Made by a program: the position numbers and the translations under genes. Positions 44,618 through 56,509 of a stretch of DNA of 64,000 nucleotides are shown in pieces; the first letter of the stretch is position 1; every line of letters starts with the position of its first letter. The notes beneath the pieces are model-generated. The model had not been told where the DNA came from and did not search any database. It worked only from the letters and a program-made list of their open reading frames with translations. This DNA comes from Setoptus koraiensis (Eukaryota; Arthropoda), in the NCBI GenBank assembly GCA_048013815.1, contig CM106585.1:4836001-4900000 (forward strand), written 5' to 3'.

Positions 44618-46741
44618 TGTGGTGTATAAGGATCAAATTCGGGACATTAACGATGAAGGCTGCTACTAGTTGGCCGGATATAGTCGATTAATAAAAGCAT
44701 CTGGGATAAATGCGGCTGTGTTTCTGATTGAAATTAGAGTATCCTTGATTATTGGCTGGGATGAAATAGATCTGGATCAACCAGTGACACGGGCTATTTA
44801 GACTTAATTAGATTTAATTATCTGATCAGATTTCTGCCCTCTGATGCGTGGCTAGATGTCGCCGCTCTCTTTTGGTGGTGCGGCCTCTGCGATGGTGATA
44901 TTGCTTTGCTGCCGGGCGTGATCAGATACTATATTATGATAAAGGCTGAAATAGATACAAAAAACACAGTCCTCGATCCTTGATTCTGGTGCCCTGGATG
45001 CCTCAAAAGTAACAATGTTGCGTGTGTGTTAATGTTATTGTGTAATATTGTTGGCTGAATCATATGTTAGATTTAGATGGCTGATACATGGTGCGATGTG
45101 CGTAAGATGCTAAGTAAGTGGCAAAATTAATTTTCAGACAGAATGGAAGTTCACTTAATTTTCATTGTTCCCAGCAATTAGTGGTGGAAGCTCAAGACTA
45201 AACACGCGCCACTAGTGAGGCTTGGTGATGGGAGAGTAAATTATATGTGTATTTATTTGATGATAACGCCGAATAGTGTCGCCAAAAGAGTTTCACCAAG
45301 ACTAACGCATGTAGAGGGTGGTAATTAGATGAAACAGCAGCTAACTGACTTACGGGTGGTGTAAATTTATGGTGTGCCGCTGTGACTTGACATCTGTTGT
45401 TAGAAGTGTAATAATTCAGTCTTATAAATGGATCACAATAGAATGACAGCGCTGGCTAACTTTATTGTGCGCGTGTACCATTAAGCCAACACGATTCATT
45501 TGATTTCGCCAGATAACAGGCTCCGATGTGCGATGATAGTTGTCCAAAATTGATTGTAGCTTTCTGTAATGTGTTTACTATTGTTCGGCTGAATCATTAT
45601 AATATTTCAAATGGGTGATCTGTAAAAGTGACGCTTTGAGATACTTATCTCTATTTTGTCACGCCAGCGTTTTATTTTAGGCACTCAAACAAGAAACAGC
45701 TGTTAGCAGTCTAACAGGTTGTAAGTTGGCTGGAAAAGATGAACGCAGGCGCTTTTGTGTGGGAGATTTGCGAGCTTGAACAGTGAAACTCGGACACAAC
45801 GGCTAGACGGTCTTGCCACACTTTTGTTTATCGATGTTGACAGTGAGGTCTCATTGGGATTGTTTCAGTTTGCAGACTAATCAACAATTTACTGTGCCTT
45901 TGACGGTGCCAAATCGACTCTTATGTTGGCCACAGATTCCGTCTGCGGACAGCCTTGCCTCTGTTCTCCGAGTTAGCTGCAGCAGCAACAGGAGCACCAT
46001 GCACCATGCATCATGCACCATAAACAAGTGCAGCTTCTCAACTGAACCAGATAAAACCATATCATACACTATTGCACATTACTGTACATCTTGTATGCTG
46101 CAATACACTCCCACTCACTTCATGTTGTTTGTCGACGAATTCACTTTACAATGATGGTTCCTACACCATTGTGCACCAATCAACAACACTAAAACCGCTA
46201 TTGCTGTTGTACGGTACCAACGGAATTTTGCGTCCGGTGCACAGTGGTACCGTTGATGCCCGAGCGGGGTGTGTTGCGATCCGCTTGTGAGTGTGGGCGA
46301 AAATGGTGAGCAGCTGATCAATATTTGAGATATTTCAAGAAAAATATATAACACAAAGCGCCAACAAACAAACACAATGCTTGTTGAACCCTACAACCAT
46401 CATTACTATTATTACTATTAGTTCACCAATTATATTTACTATACATCATATACATGTAACAAAGAACAAAATCATCATCATATATCTCGAGTGCCCTCGC
46501 TATCATAACTTATAAACCCCCTATCCAGGCCTTACCACACTTGACTACACTTTACCAGTCACGATCATTGATAGCTTTAATTTTAACACATATGATCTGC
46601 AGGCAGACTATTCAAGAAGCAGTCAAAAGTACAATCGTGATATTTTCAACAGCTTAGGGACCAGTCATACAGGTATGGATCAGGACCATTTGTGACGAGC
46701 CTTCATAGACAAGAAATAATATAAATATAACAGAACCTCAG
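44618..46741. other. Divergent intergenic region, CPD and cytohesin
   Basis: No coding region can be supported. The DNA is AT-rich. It contains CACCATG/CATCATG 7-bp repeats at about 45,994-46,021 and a broken inverted repeat around GGTACC near 46,210-46,250. A possible 68-bp leader intron of cytohesin lies at 46,673-46,740 (CATACAG|GTATGG to CCTCAG|ATG). Confidence 0.45.
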
Positions 46742-47914
46742 ATGACAGAATTGACACCAGAGGAGATGCAACTGTTGAATGATATTAGGAAGCGTAAATC
46801 AGAGCTTATTTCAGAGATACAACACCTCAAAAATGAGATAGCCCATGTCACAGCCGAATTGACACGGCTTGAATCTGTCAATGAATATGATACAAAAATT
46901 AACCTTCGCACCAAACAATTAAATATTGGAAAGAAGCGATTCAATATGGATCCCAAGAAAGGAATAGAATACCTCATAGAGCACGATCTACTATCTCACA
47001 CACCTGAGTCTATTGCACAATTTCTTATGGAAGGAGAGGGATTAAACAAAACAGCCATCGGAGATTATTTAGGTGAACGTGATGAATTCAATATGAAAGT
47101 GTTGGATAATTTTATAAATTTACATAGTTTTTCAAACTTAATCCTTGTACAAGCACTAAGACAATTCTTATGGTCTTTCAGACTACCCGGGGAGGCACAG
47201 AAGATAGATAGAATGATGGAGAAATTCGCCATTCGCTATTGTCAACAGAATCCCGGAGTCTTCAACGATACCGATACTTGCTTTGTCCTATCGTTTGCAG
47301 TTATTATGTTGAACACATCTTTACACAATCCGTCCGTAAAGGAAAAACCATCCTTAGAGAAATTTATCACTATGAATAGAGGTATCAACAATGGGCAAGA
47401 TTTACCACGTCAGTTATTGGAATCATTGTATGAATCTATTAAACAGGAGCCTTTCAAGATACCAGAAGAGGATGGCAACGATCTTATGCTGACATTCTTC
47501 AATCCTGACCGAGAGGGATGGCTATGGAAACAAGGTGGTAGATACAGAGGATGGAAAAGACGCTGGTTCATTTTGAACGACAAATGTCTTTACTACTTCG
47601 AGTACACCACTGACAAGGAACCAAGAGGCATCATACCGTTGGAAAACGTTGAGGTACGCGAACTGCCTGATACTAGGACATCCAAACCAAATACGTTTGA
47701 ATTGTACTCTGCGCTAGGTCCTGGTGAAGTCATAAAAGCTTGTAAAACTGATGCCGACGGAAAAGTCATTGAAGGAAGGCACACCTATTACAGGATGTCC
47801 GCTTCCACCAAAGAAGAAAAGGATCACTGGGTTAAAAGTATTAGACAGTCTATAAGTGTTAATCCATTCTATGATATGCTGGCCGCCCGCAAGAAAAAGG
47901 CACAACTATATTGA
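46742..47914 (+). CDS. CYTH1: Cytohesin (Steppke-type) ARF exchange factor
   Basis: Intronless, 390 residues, close to the usual length of about 400. Residues 1-48 form the coiled coil that mediates dimers and partner binding. The Sec7 domain covers about 60-245, with FRLPGEAQ and the catalytic glutamic finger E151, and the [14 protein letters not shown] helix. The PH domain covers about 257-373 ([20 protein letters not shown]). Its loop has two glycines (G265-G266), the form that in mammals prefers PIP3 over PIP2. A basic tail (AARKKK) follows. Cytohesins are recruited to the plasma membrane by PIP3 and ARF6/ARL4 and activate ARF1/ARF6 in insulin and growth-factor signalling and at cleavage furrows. 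The ATG follows a CCTCAG that could be a splice acceptor, so a leader intron or an extra N-terminal exon is possible. Having no coding intron is unusual for this family. Confidence 0.95.
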   Translation: MTELTPEEMQLLNDIRKRKSELISEIQHLKNEIAHVTAELTRLESVNEYDTKINLRTKQLNIGKKRFNMDPKKGIEYLIEHDLLSHTPESIAQFLMEGEGLNKTAIGDYLGERDEFNMKVLDNFINLHSFSNLILVQALRQFLWSFRLPGEAQKIDRMMEKFAIRYCQQNPGVFNDTDTCFVLSFAVIMLNTSLHNPSVKEKPSLEKFITMNRGINNGQDLPRQLLESLYESIKQEPFKIPEEDGNDLMLTFFNPDREGWLWKQGGRYRGWKRRWFILNDKCLYYFEYTTDKEPRGIIPLENVEVRELPDTRTSKPNTFELYSALGPGEVIKACKTDADGKVIEGRHTYYRMSASTKEEKDHWVKSIRQSISVNPFYDMLAARKKKAQLY

Positions 47915-48527
47915 TTATATATTATTTTGCCTAAGTTCATTCGTGCACAACTAACTTCTTTGTAAGCTTAAACACTACTCAAGATTCTGTATTATATTAT
48001 TACTATCTTACAAAGTGGCCACACACCGATTTTAAGTATTATTTCTCACAAACATTGAAAAGGACTAATGATCGCATGTTCAAGTTGACCTACAAGTTGA
48101 ATATTAAGCCTGATCGTGATAAATCGAGCTTGCAATCATGAACGAAAGAGTCCCCTCTTGTTAGCTTAATCTTTACATGACAACTGATCTACTTTGCCAG
48201 TCGAAAATGAGAATCCTTTTCTAATTAGTGTACATAATATACAGTCGGTTGTTAATAAGTTGAGCAACTGGTTGATTTGGAAACTTAAAACATGTGCTGG
48301 CTAAGTTTCTTCCCTGTACATTTATCGTTTCCAATAAATATAATCCATGTGATGATGGAAACTTTGCGTAATGAAAAAATTCATTTAAAAAGAAATTATG
48401 GCAGTCAGAAATAAAGCACTAGAGGAAGAAACAACTTCACCAAAATAACCAAAATATTCATGAAAGAAGCCGATTTCAAGCATCTTTACTTCCAAACACT
48501 AGAATGATATACAGTCGGTGGATATTC
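47915..48527. other. Convergent 3' region of cytohesin and USP
   Basis: AT-rich and without an open frame of note. AATAAA at 48,333-48,338 on the + strand could end the cytohesin transcript, giving a 3' leader of about 430 bp. I see nothing else here. Confidence 0.5.
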
Positions 48528-49865
48528 TCACCTAGAATCTGAACTAGATTCTTCTTTATTTCGACACTTCTGGGTATCACGTTCATAGAATAAAATATAG
48601 GCCTGTGATTTGAGTACAGATGAAATATTTGACTTAGAAACGCTTGTGTCACTGACGTGATACCAATCTTTGGAGCTTGCCACCTTTTCACTGCATTCAC
48701 TAGTGTCATCAGCTGCATCATCTTCGCATGCATCATAGTGGTTGAAATATCCGCGGCCATGATTGTAATCTTTGATTGTTTTGAAAATTTTTTCCATATC
48801 TAAATGCTTGGGTTGGGTGGTTCCCTTAATGGGTTGTGGTTTGTTGTATCTAACAAAAGCTGTGTAGTGGCCACCTTTGAGACCTCCAGAATGGCATACA
48901 ACACCAAATAAGGAGTAGGGTAGAGGTTTTTTGGCTACTACATATGGTAATTGGCTACTATTTTCTTTGTCGTCATCTGATGAAGATGGATTTTCCAGTG
49001 TAGAATCGTAATACAGATCACTGGTATATTTAGACAGATCTAATGTTTCATCAAACTCAACATTTTTTGAGATTTTAGATAAACTTGAGCCACCTTTAAG
49101 TTTAGAACTATTACTGACAACTTCAAATCTTTTGAAATGTAGCGTCAATATAGATGGAGGTATAGCGATACGCGTTGATTTTGAACCTACTTCATATTTT
49201 TTACATTTATCACAATGAATTTTGTTGGCCCCGTCAAGTGTTTCGCTGGCTGAAAATCTTTTCAATGCATCAGATAATGTATCGGTTCCGGTTATGGCAA
49301 GCGATATATCGTAGAAGGCTTCTAAATGTTGAGATAAGTGGTTGCATTTATTGCACTTGACCGATGACAGAAAATAGCCACTGAATAACGTGTCTACTAC
49401 GGATGGTATTCTTTTGCGTCTCAATTCATCGGTTCTGACAATGTCCAATAGTGAACGGAGTAATTCGTGGCTGTCCTCTTGTTCGAATCTATGGAATCGG
49501 CCAGATTTTTGTCTTATATGTTTGATAACGTTGGATGGCGTCAGCGACGATTGTACGCCAGATAAATGATAATTTTTATATAGATTTACAAGGGCAATAA
49601 TAATACCATCGCAGCCCTGCAATTCAGCCAGTTTTCCGTCTGCCACCAGTATCTCACCAAACGTAGGCGCATTCATAAGACACTGAAGGATTGAATTTAA
49701 ATAGCACGTGTTGCCCAGATTGGCGAAGCCCTTCGGTCTTGGTCCATTTCCACCGTCAAATGTGTTCTTGTTGCCGCTATTATTGTTAGTGGCGTTGTTG
49801 GTGCTCTTATTGCTCTTAACGTGATTGTTGTTGTTATTTTTATTATTTCGTCTCTTGTGTCGCAT
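48528..49865 (-). CDS. USP16/USP45-like ubiquitin-specific protease
   Basis: Intronless, 445 residues. Residues 1-40 are an Asn-rich, basic low-complexity leader. The USP catalytic domain then fills the rest: the Cys box GFANLGNTCYLNSIL with C54, then FRFEQEDSHELL-type QQD region (RFEQEDSHELLRSLL), and a zinc site CNKC...CDKC at about 173-225. The His box GGHYTAFVRY has His near 333, and the end is WYHVSDTSV...LKSQAYILFYERD. The end matches USP16/USP45 (WFHISDT...LNSQAYLLFYER). USP16 removes ubiquitin from histone H2A and USP45 acts in DNA repair. Both normally carry an N-terminal UBP zinc finger, which is absent here. The reading frame stops at AGG TGA, and TCTAG|GTGAGA at the stop looks like a splice donor, so a further short exon is possible. 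The lack of introns and of the zinc finger would fit a retrocopy or a reduced paralogue. Confidence 0.85.
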   Translation of the reverse strand: MRHKRRNNKNNNNNHVKSNKSTNNATNNNSGNKNTFDGGNGPRPKGFANLGNTCYLNSILQCLMNAPTFGEILVADGKLAELQGCDGIIIALVNLYKNYHLSGVQSSLTPSNVIKHIRQKSGRFHRFEQEDSHELLRSLLDIVRTDELRRKRIPSVVDTLFSGYFLSSVKCNKCNHLSQHLEAFYDISLAITGTDTLSDALKRFSASETLDGANKIHCDKCKKYEVGSKSTRIAIPPSILTLHFKRFEVVSNSSKLKGGSSLSKISKNVEFDETLDLSKYTSDLYYDSTLENPSSSDDDKENSSQLPYVVAKKPLPYSLFGVVCHSGGLKGGHYTAFVRYNKPQPIKGTTQPKHLDMEKIFKTIKDYNHGRGYFNHYDACEDDAADDTSECSEKVASSKDWYHVSDTSVSKSNISSVLKSQAYILFYERDTQKCRNKEESSSDSR

Positions 49866-52800
49866 TTTGGCGTCTTACATTCACTTTTATCTTTGTCAGG
49901 CGATTGAATTTAGTGATTAATCAAATTAGTAATAACCAACGGCCTACTGATCTAATTAATAATTGCAAGTATTCAAGCCTTATCAATGATTTGTAATCAT
50001 TTGAATAAATATACAGCTTGATTTGAATAACGATTGTGACCAGCAATGCCGTCAACCAAGGATATCAAGGAGAGTCAAGAGGCTGGTGGATTTACTATTG
50101 TTCTGTTCCGAACAGCCTTATTCTGTGCACAATATCTATGGCGCATGCTTATTTTCTAGACAGTGTGCCGCCAGATTTGAAAGTTCAAAAAATCGGACTT
50201 TCAAAGAACGATTTCTAACAAATTGTAAAATCGGATTTTTCCAATCCGATTTTTCAAAATCATACCGGGCTCTCACCCTCCACCTCCCTTGTCCGTAACT
50301 TGCGAGCCGAAGCTACGAGTTTCTCCTCCACTTTTCCTAATGGGATCTATCGAATCTAGCAGCCAGCTCACCAAGAGCTCCCTGACGACTGAATAAGACG
50401 ACCCACGATACACGTTCTCTGTGATTGCATTGATATCCACAATGAATCTGTATCCTTGTAACCATCAATTTATCTTTTTCTTGCACGCATAGAATTGATA
50501 TTTGAGGTCCTCTCTCGCGAGCTTATACGGGGAGACCTCTAGCCCTCTGTTCACAATCGAGCTACCATAGCTCTCGCAATCACTGAAAAACCGATTGACT
50601 GCTTTTTGGTGCATTATAACGAGAGTAGATGGCGTAGTGGTGTATGGTAATGATGAGTTTGTTTCTGTCCTTGTTTTGTGACAACACAAGATACACCGCG
50701 TCCTCATGGTAAGACATCGCTGTCAGGCAATTAGATTCTGTTGCCGAATCGTCAGAACCTGCTTGTCAGATTATCAGCCAGTATGATAATAAGCCAAAAG
50801 CCACAAATTTGTACAGTTGTTTTGGTACCTCTGGTGCATGGTATCAACAAAGAGAATGATCAATGACGGAGAAAGTTCATTAATCTATTTAGTGAGTTAA
50901 ACTTTTAAAGGGTGACAAAACATCGAGCGTATGTGAGTTCACCAGTTGCAAAGTTCATTAGCTTAGTAATAGATGCCAATTGCCATTCGCTATGGTGCTA
51001 TATGAGATGCTCGATAGCTTTTAGCGGTCACCATTCGCTCTCTAACTGGATTGGTCGAGAAAAAGGGGGAAAGAAAGAGTGACTAGCAACCTCATAGTGT
51101 TAATAGTGGGGGTGGACAATGGATAAAGTCGGCCTGTAATGATCGAGTTCGAACACAAATAACAAGATGGAGGAAAGTTGTTTTGAGAGAAAGAAAGAGT
51201 CGGAGAGATAAAGGTTCTCCTGTGGAGGAGCAGTAATAAAAAGAGTTCCAAATGAAGAGGATAGCTGAAACTTTAACATCAACAGGTTGTGTCAAGTTCA
51301 AAATATCAAGTAGCTACTAGAAGCAGTGTTACACATTTATTATTTCATCCAACTGTCTCTGTGTAAATATTGTGTCTCAGTAGCAGCATTATAATGATGG
51401 TTATGTTGCAACTCTCTCACTATCTTTTTCGAGTTGGTTTGGTTAGTTTCTGTTTTGTTTTGGCTGATTTCTAGTCGGCAGAGAATTGAATCAAAAAATA
51501 GTTATGAATGATGATCTCTTGCAGGTAGCTATCGCAAACACACATGAATACTATTCCTCGTACAGAGCCAAGTGTTTCGAGATGTCACCCCATCAATGTG
51601 TGCCTGAGCTTGTTGAAGTTGGTTGTTTGATCTCAGTGAAACAAAATTTCACCATTTGTAACAGTTTGAATGGTCAGTGATTGCGCAAAGCAAGACGAAT
51701 ATATGTATGTATGTATGTATATATATATATATCTGTACAAACATTTATGTCTCCAATGTAAACATGATGTGACGATATCAAACGAAGGAGATATCCCGTA
51801 GAAATGCGGCAGACATGTAGTAGTACCGTTGAGCGAAAGTTGCCAAGCTCAATTTACACCAATGAGTGGTCAAACTAAAACAACAACAAGCCATATAGCC
51901 ATGTAACCATACAACCATACAACAGTGCAAGCATAGGGCGCACTAATGTCATTAAACTCTATCGTTTCGGCCAAGCAAGCAACTAGAAGCCAACTGGGGC
52001 TACCAGATTTGGCGGCGTCACTGTCAAATGGATACTGAGGAGTCAGAAATTGTTAAACAAACTGTGCTGCGTTTCACAACAAAGCAAAAATTGTTATTCA
52101 TATCACATCATTAAATAATGATCGTGAACAACGGCAACAGCAGGCTCTGTCCGTCTGATGGTGTCTTGATCAATTTGCGAGAGAGAGAGACGAAATCAAG
52201 CATACATGCAAGTGAGTGCCTGGCCCCGGGCCATAATCGGCTCGTTGTTAAACCATTTTCTATCAGAAGTGAATCGGAAGACAATAGTGGCCAGTGAGCG
52301 ACGCTATAAATAGACTCTCCTTAAGTGCTCATTTCAAGAGATTGTCCTCGGCAAGATAGTGCGAGTGGATGCAAACAGTGAAAGTCCAATTTGAAGATAG
52401 CAATCTAATAGTCAGTCAATACACAAACAGCCGACCGGGTTCGCCTATGGAGGCACGCGTGTTAATATTATAAGTGGACGTTATTAATTAATTGATCACA
52501 CATCAGCATATAATGCCAACACTGATTAGTGGATTGTGTGCGATTCATCTCATATGACGTAACGCTGCTGAGACTTTGAATGAAAAAGGAGCTTCTTCTC
52601 TAATGGTAGAGCGCTGCACAGCTATTGCGACGGTGAAAAAAAAATTAAACAAATTGTGATGGAAAAGATGGCACAGGTTTCTTTTGAGAGATGGAGAGAA
52701 AAAAAAGTCAGCATCACTAAAGGAACGAGTGTCGGGCTGCTGCTCTTAGAGGGACTGGAGATCTCGAGAGGTGATCTGTGAGAGAAGGCCAGCCAGATAA

Positions 52801-54118
52801 CTATCGGCTAATCTCTAATCATTTGGCGGGAGCGCTCTGTTATCCCATTTCTCGTCTGCGTCGATGACTGAACGGGAGTCGTTGACCAACGGTAAATTGA
52901 CTGCAAATGAGAGAGCAAACTAGACTTTTTACATCTTTATGAAGATAAGAAGAAAGTGAAGACGAAGAAAGTTGTTGCTTGTTGGTGCGTCCGAGTTAAC
53001 ATTTTTAGCCTTTAACATCGCTGAACTAGCGTGCGACGTTGAGATCACTCCTACCTTTTGAATTCCGAAATGATGATGCCGCTAACTTGCCTCGAGCCTT
53101 GGTCTATCTTTTTCTCTCTGGCTCTCTGATTATTTTACTCCCCCCCCCCTCGCGCAACTAAACAAATGTGTATGAGTGTGATCTCGACATGGACGGGGGT
53201 AGGTAGAGCGACTTGTTTTTCATCGACAACATACACGTTTGCTGCTAGCGGTCCGCTGGCAACTGTCTAGCATTGCATATTCATCTGTTGCTGTTGCATA
53301 ACGGGATCTATGATGCTGCTGTTAATGTTTGCAGCTTCGCTGGCTCGCTCGCCAGGTAGGTCCACCTACATTGCATTCGTTTATAGCGGGCACATCGGAG
53401 GGGCAGGACTTGAACTATTCTGGGACATTATGTTATGTTTCGATTGCCCCCAAATGCGATGCTAACTTGGCGCCGTGGCACCATGTTAGTATCAATGATG
53501 ATATTATAATACAATATTTGATACGCAAAGCAGCAGCAACATGTGGTGGACATTTGAGAGAGGAGGTACGAGTTTGGCCAGTTAGCGCTTGTAAACTGTT
53601 GGTTAGCACAGCCAGTTGGTTTCACTGGTTGTTCAGGTTGTAAGTAGGAAGGAGTAGACACATCATTAAAGAGTAGTAATTGATGATTCCGACTTTATTT
53701 AATTGTTAGACCACTATATGTACAACATACACATACACATACACACAAACAAACAGCTTGATACAACTTAGAAACGGCATTTGAATTCGATAGCGAGCAG
53801 AGCTGCAAAAGAATTTGAGTTTTTCATTTCATCACTATCAACATCAAGCAACAACAAGTCATAGTTATAATGATCAAAAAAAGTTTAACTTTAATTAGTT
53901 GATATATAGTAATCCAATAACTAATTAACTAGCTAATAGACGCAAAATTGAACACACGTATAAACACACATTCATGAACAGCATTCATATAGACAGTTTT
54001 ATATGATTGCTTGCTTCTTATCTGGGCCCCAAATAACCAAATAGGCTAACCCCAATAAAGACGCAACCATCATCAATAACAACAACTACTCACCTATTAA
54101 GCTCAATTGCAATTTAGC
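49866..54118. other. AT-rich intergenic stretch
   Basis: No gene can be supported; short open frames have no domain or codon signature. It includes a cluster of inverted repeats at 50,176-50,253 (TTTGAAAGT...ACTTTCAAA, then AAAATCGGATT...AATCCGATTTT). There is an ATGT/AT repeat at 51,698-51,732 and homopolymer C near 53,140. The part nearest 54,118 is probably the 5' flank of the next gene. Confidence 0.5.
50176..50253. repeat. Two adjacent inverted repeats sharing AATCGGA
   Basis: TTTGAAAGT (50,176-50,184) pairs with ACTTTCAAA (50,197-50,205). AAAATCGGATT (50,227-50,237) pairs with AATCCGATTTT (50,243-50,253) around a 5-base loop. The word AAATCGGA also occurs between the first arms. Confidence 0.8.
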
Positions 54119-55055
54119 ATGGATCTGGACTTGAACAACACAACAACTGCTTATCCTTCCTCAATGTCGCTATATGCTCGTTATTTGACTAACAAAAAAT
54201 CAAGAGAAGCCAGACAGCAACAGCAGCAACAACAGCAGACAGCTACAGAGAACAACAACAGATGCAAAACAATCCTAACCTCATCATCTTTACCAGTTAG
54301 ATCATCATCACCATTATTAGCCAAATTATCACCATCATCGCAAAGATCATCAGCACCAGCACCAACAATGGCCTCCATAAACTATTTACGTTCAGCCACA
54401 ATGCTCCACACCACCTTAAGCTTAACAATATTACTAATTATGTCAGCAACAACTTGTCAAGCTTTCTTATATCAGCCCATCAATTACATGTTGGACGATT
54501 CGGCATTAGTAGATACCAATAACAATAACGATCACTTAGATCACGCTTCATTATCGCCAATATACAATGATCAATCTGGCTCAAGTGCCATCACAGCCGA
54601 TAAGGATATTGCCACCATCATCGGAGAGGGTCTAGCCAGATGGCGTGACGCTAGAATGCTCAATAATCAACAACAATCAACTGGTGACAATCAACAAGCA
54701 AACGGAGACGATCAATTAGCTAGCGCAACTAATTATGACAGTAATACTGCCGATGGTCAATCAGAGAATGGTCCAAATGTTGGTGAGCAGCCACAATCTG
54801 TTTCATCAGCTGTTGCTGAAATGGTTTTGAATGGTATGTCCGCTTTAGCGTCGGCCGCTAACGCCGAAACAGACAACAACAACTCAAATGACGACCCCAG
54901 AACAGTTGAATCAGTTCGCTCTCCTTCCGCCATAATGGAAGTTGACACAACTGCCTCATCAAGCGCTTCCGAAGTGTCAAAGGCCGATCTAAAAGGAACA
55001 CGCCAGTGGTACAATCCAAAAGATAGTGTTCCAGCTCTGAGGATCTCATCAATGG
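54119..55055 (+). CDS. First exon of a secreted or precursor protein (partial)
   Basis: I do not recognise the family. The open frame from ATG 54,119 gives 313 residues; TAA lies in frame at 54,098. An internal ATG at 54,369 has a better context (AACAATGG) and starts a protein with a clear signal peptide (LHTTLSLTILLIMSATTCQA), cleaved before FLYQPINYM. I prefer that start, with 54,119 as alternative (its leader is Gln/Ser-rich). The mature part is Asn/Gln/Asp-rich, with conserved-looking islands ITADKDIATIIGEGLARWRDARML and, at the end, KGTRQWYNPKDSVPALRISSMG (given here as approximate limits 200-225 and 290-313 of the long form). The exon probably ends at ATGG|GTTAGT (55,055), the same donor form used by PCMTD, so the protein should continue in an exon I cannot find. 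A neuropeptide or hormone precursor is one possibility. Confidence 0.6.
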
Positions 55056-55275
55056 GTTAGTAATAGCATGCATACAATACAAATACACATTCTTTTCCTA
55101 TAGCAACTTGACGTATATTTAGTGAAGAAAAAAAGGGAGCTATTGTTTAGAGCTAACCATTCGTATTCAGAATCGAAAGTGGGAGACAAACAGAGAGTGT
55201 CAATCTCGTACTGAATCGCCATTTGATGCAAATGCATATCAAGTGCGCCTCTGACGATGGCCATGCCTGTGTCGA

Positions 55276-55313
<38 letters not shown>

Positions 55314-56461
55314 TGGGAGAGAAGCTGCATTTCAAGGAATTTTCAACAGTTTAGGGTATCTTGTTTGTGCATCGGATAATAATGACAATGTGTCTCTTGC
55401 TCAGACAGAGGACATGGCCAATAGTGGTGGTTGTCGAGTTTATCAGCAACATGGTAAACAATATCGTTCGCTTCTATTCTTTCTTGTTTGCGATACCAAC
55501 AACTCTCCCCACGACTATCCTTGTTTGTTTTGCGCCAGCAACAAGCCATCCAATGATCTAATGTCTTGTATGATGAAGAAGTCAGGTGATAATCTCAACT
55601 GTCTCTCATACAGACAACAGAACAAGACGAAGTAAGAGCGAGAAGGAGATTTATCGGAATAAACAATGAACAATTCGGTACGATTGTGGTGCTTATAAGT
55701 AGCGGCGCAGCTCTCTCTCTCTCTGTCTTCATGGAGACTACGATTGCATCTTGTCTCTTCACTCCTACTACTATTTCTATCACTACCTCTACCACCATCA
55801 CCTTTGCGCCACTCATTACGCAAAGGTGAATCTCGCTGCCCCTAAAACAATAGCCAACTACTCATTCTATATAAAACTATTATGCCATAACATTTCATCG
55901 AAATCAGCATGGCAATTGAATGAGAGAGGGAGAGAATGATGAAAGAGTTAATTTTAGGTTATATTGCCGCCAGCTTTTCAGCTAATCAATATTGCTTATG
56001 TCATAGGTTGATGATCTTGCTGTTTAGCCTGACTCATAAATTCTTCACCTCTATGTGCGAGCTACTAGTCGCCCACTACAACTGTGTTGTCACTTGATGG
56101 CCTATGATGAATTCTGCCGAGTGATCGATCGATTCATGCATCGCAAGTTAGGTGGATTGTATGATGGTCGTTGTACAAACATAATAGCACATAAACTGAC
56201 TTACAATAGTTGCATCTTGAGATTTCCTTACAGACAATATATATGCGAGCCACTTGAGCACAACAAGCAAATAGACATACAAATATTATTGATTCGATAT
56301 TCGCCCATGATTATTGACACTTACGATACGACGCGATGAGATGATGTGGAAACCTTGACCATTGCGGGAGTCAAATCGCACAATCTTTTAAGACCATCAA
56401 AACAACTAACCATCATTCAATCGCTCGCTGCACCAACAAGTTGTTGTCTGATCTCTCGGCT

Positions 56462-56509
56462 AGCATGGTGAAATAGTATTTTTAAGGCAAAATACCATTT
56501 CACCATGCT
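56462..56509. repeat. Hairpin with 21-bp arms, microRNA-like
   Basis: Arms 56,462-56,482 and 56,489-56,509 (AGCATGGTGAAAT...) pair at 20 of 21 positions with a 6-base loop. Pairing continues outward for about four more positions (GGCT against GGCT with G-T pairs). Confidence 0.9.
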
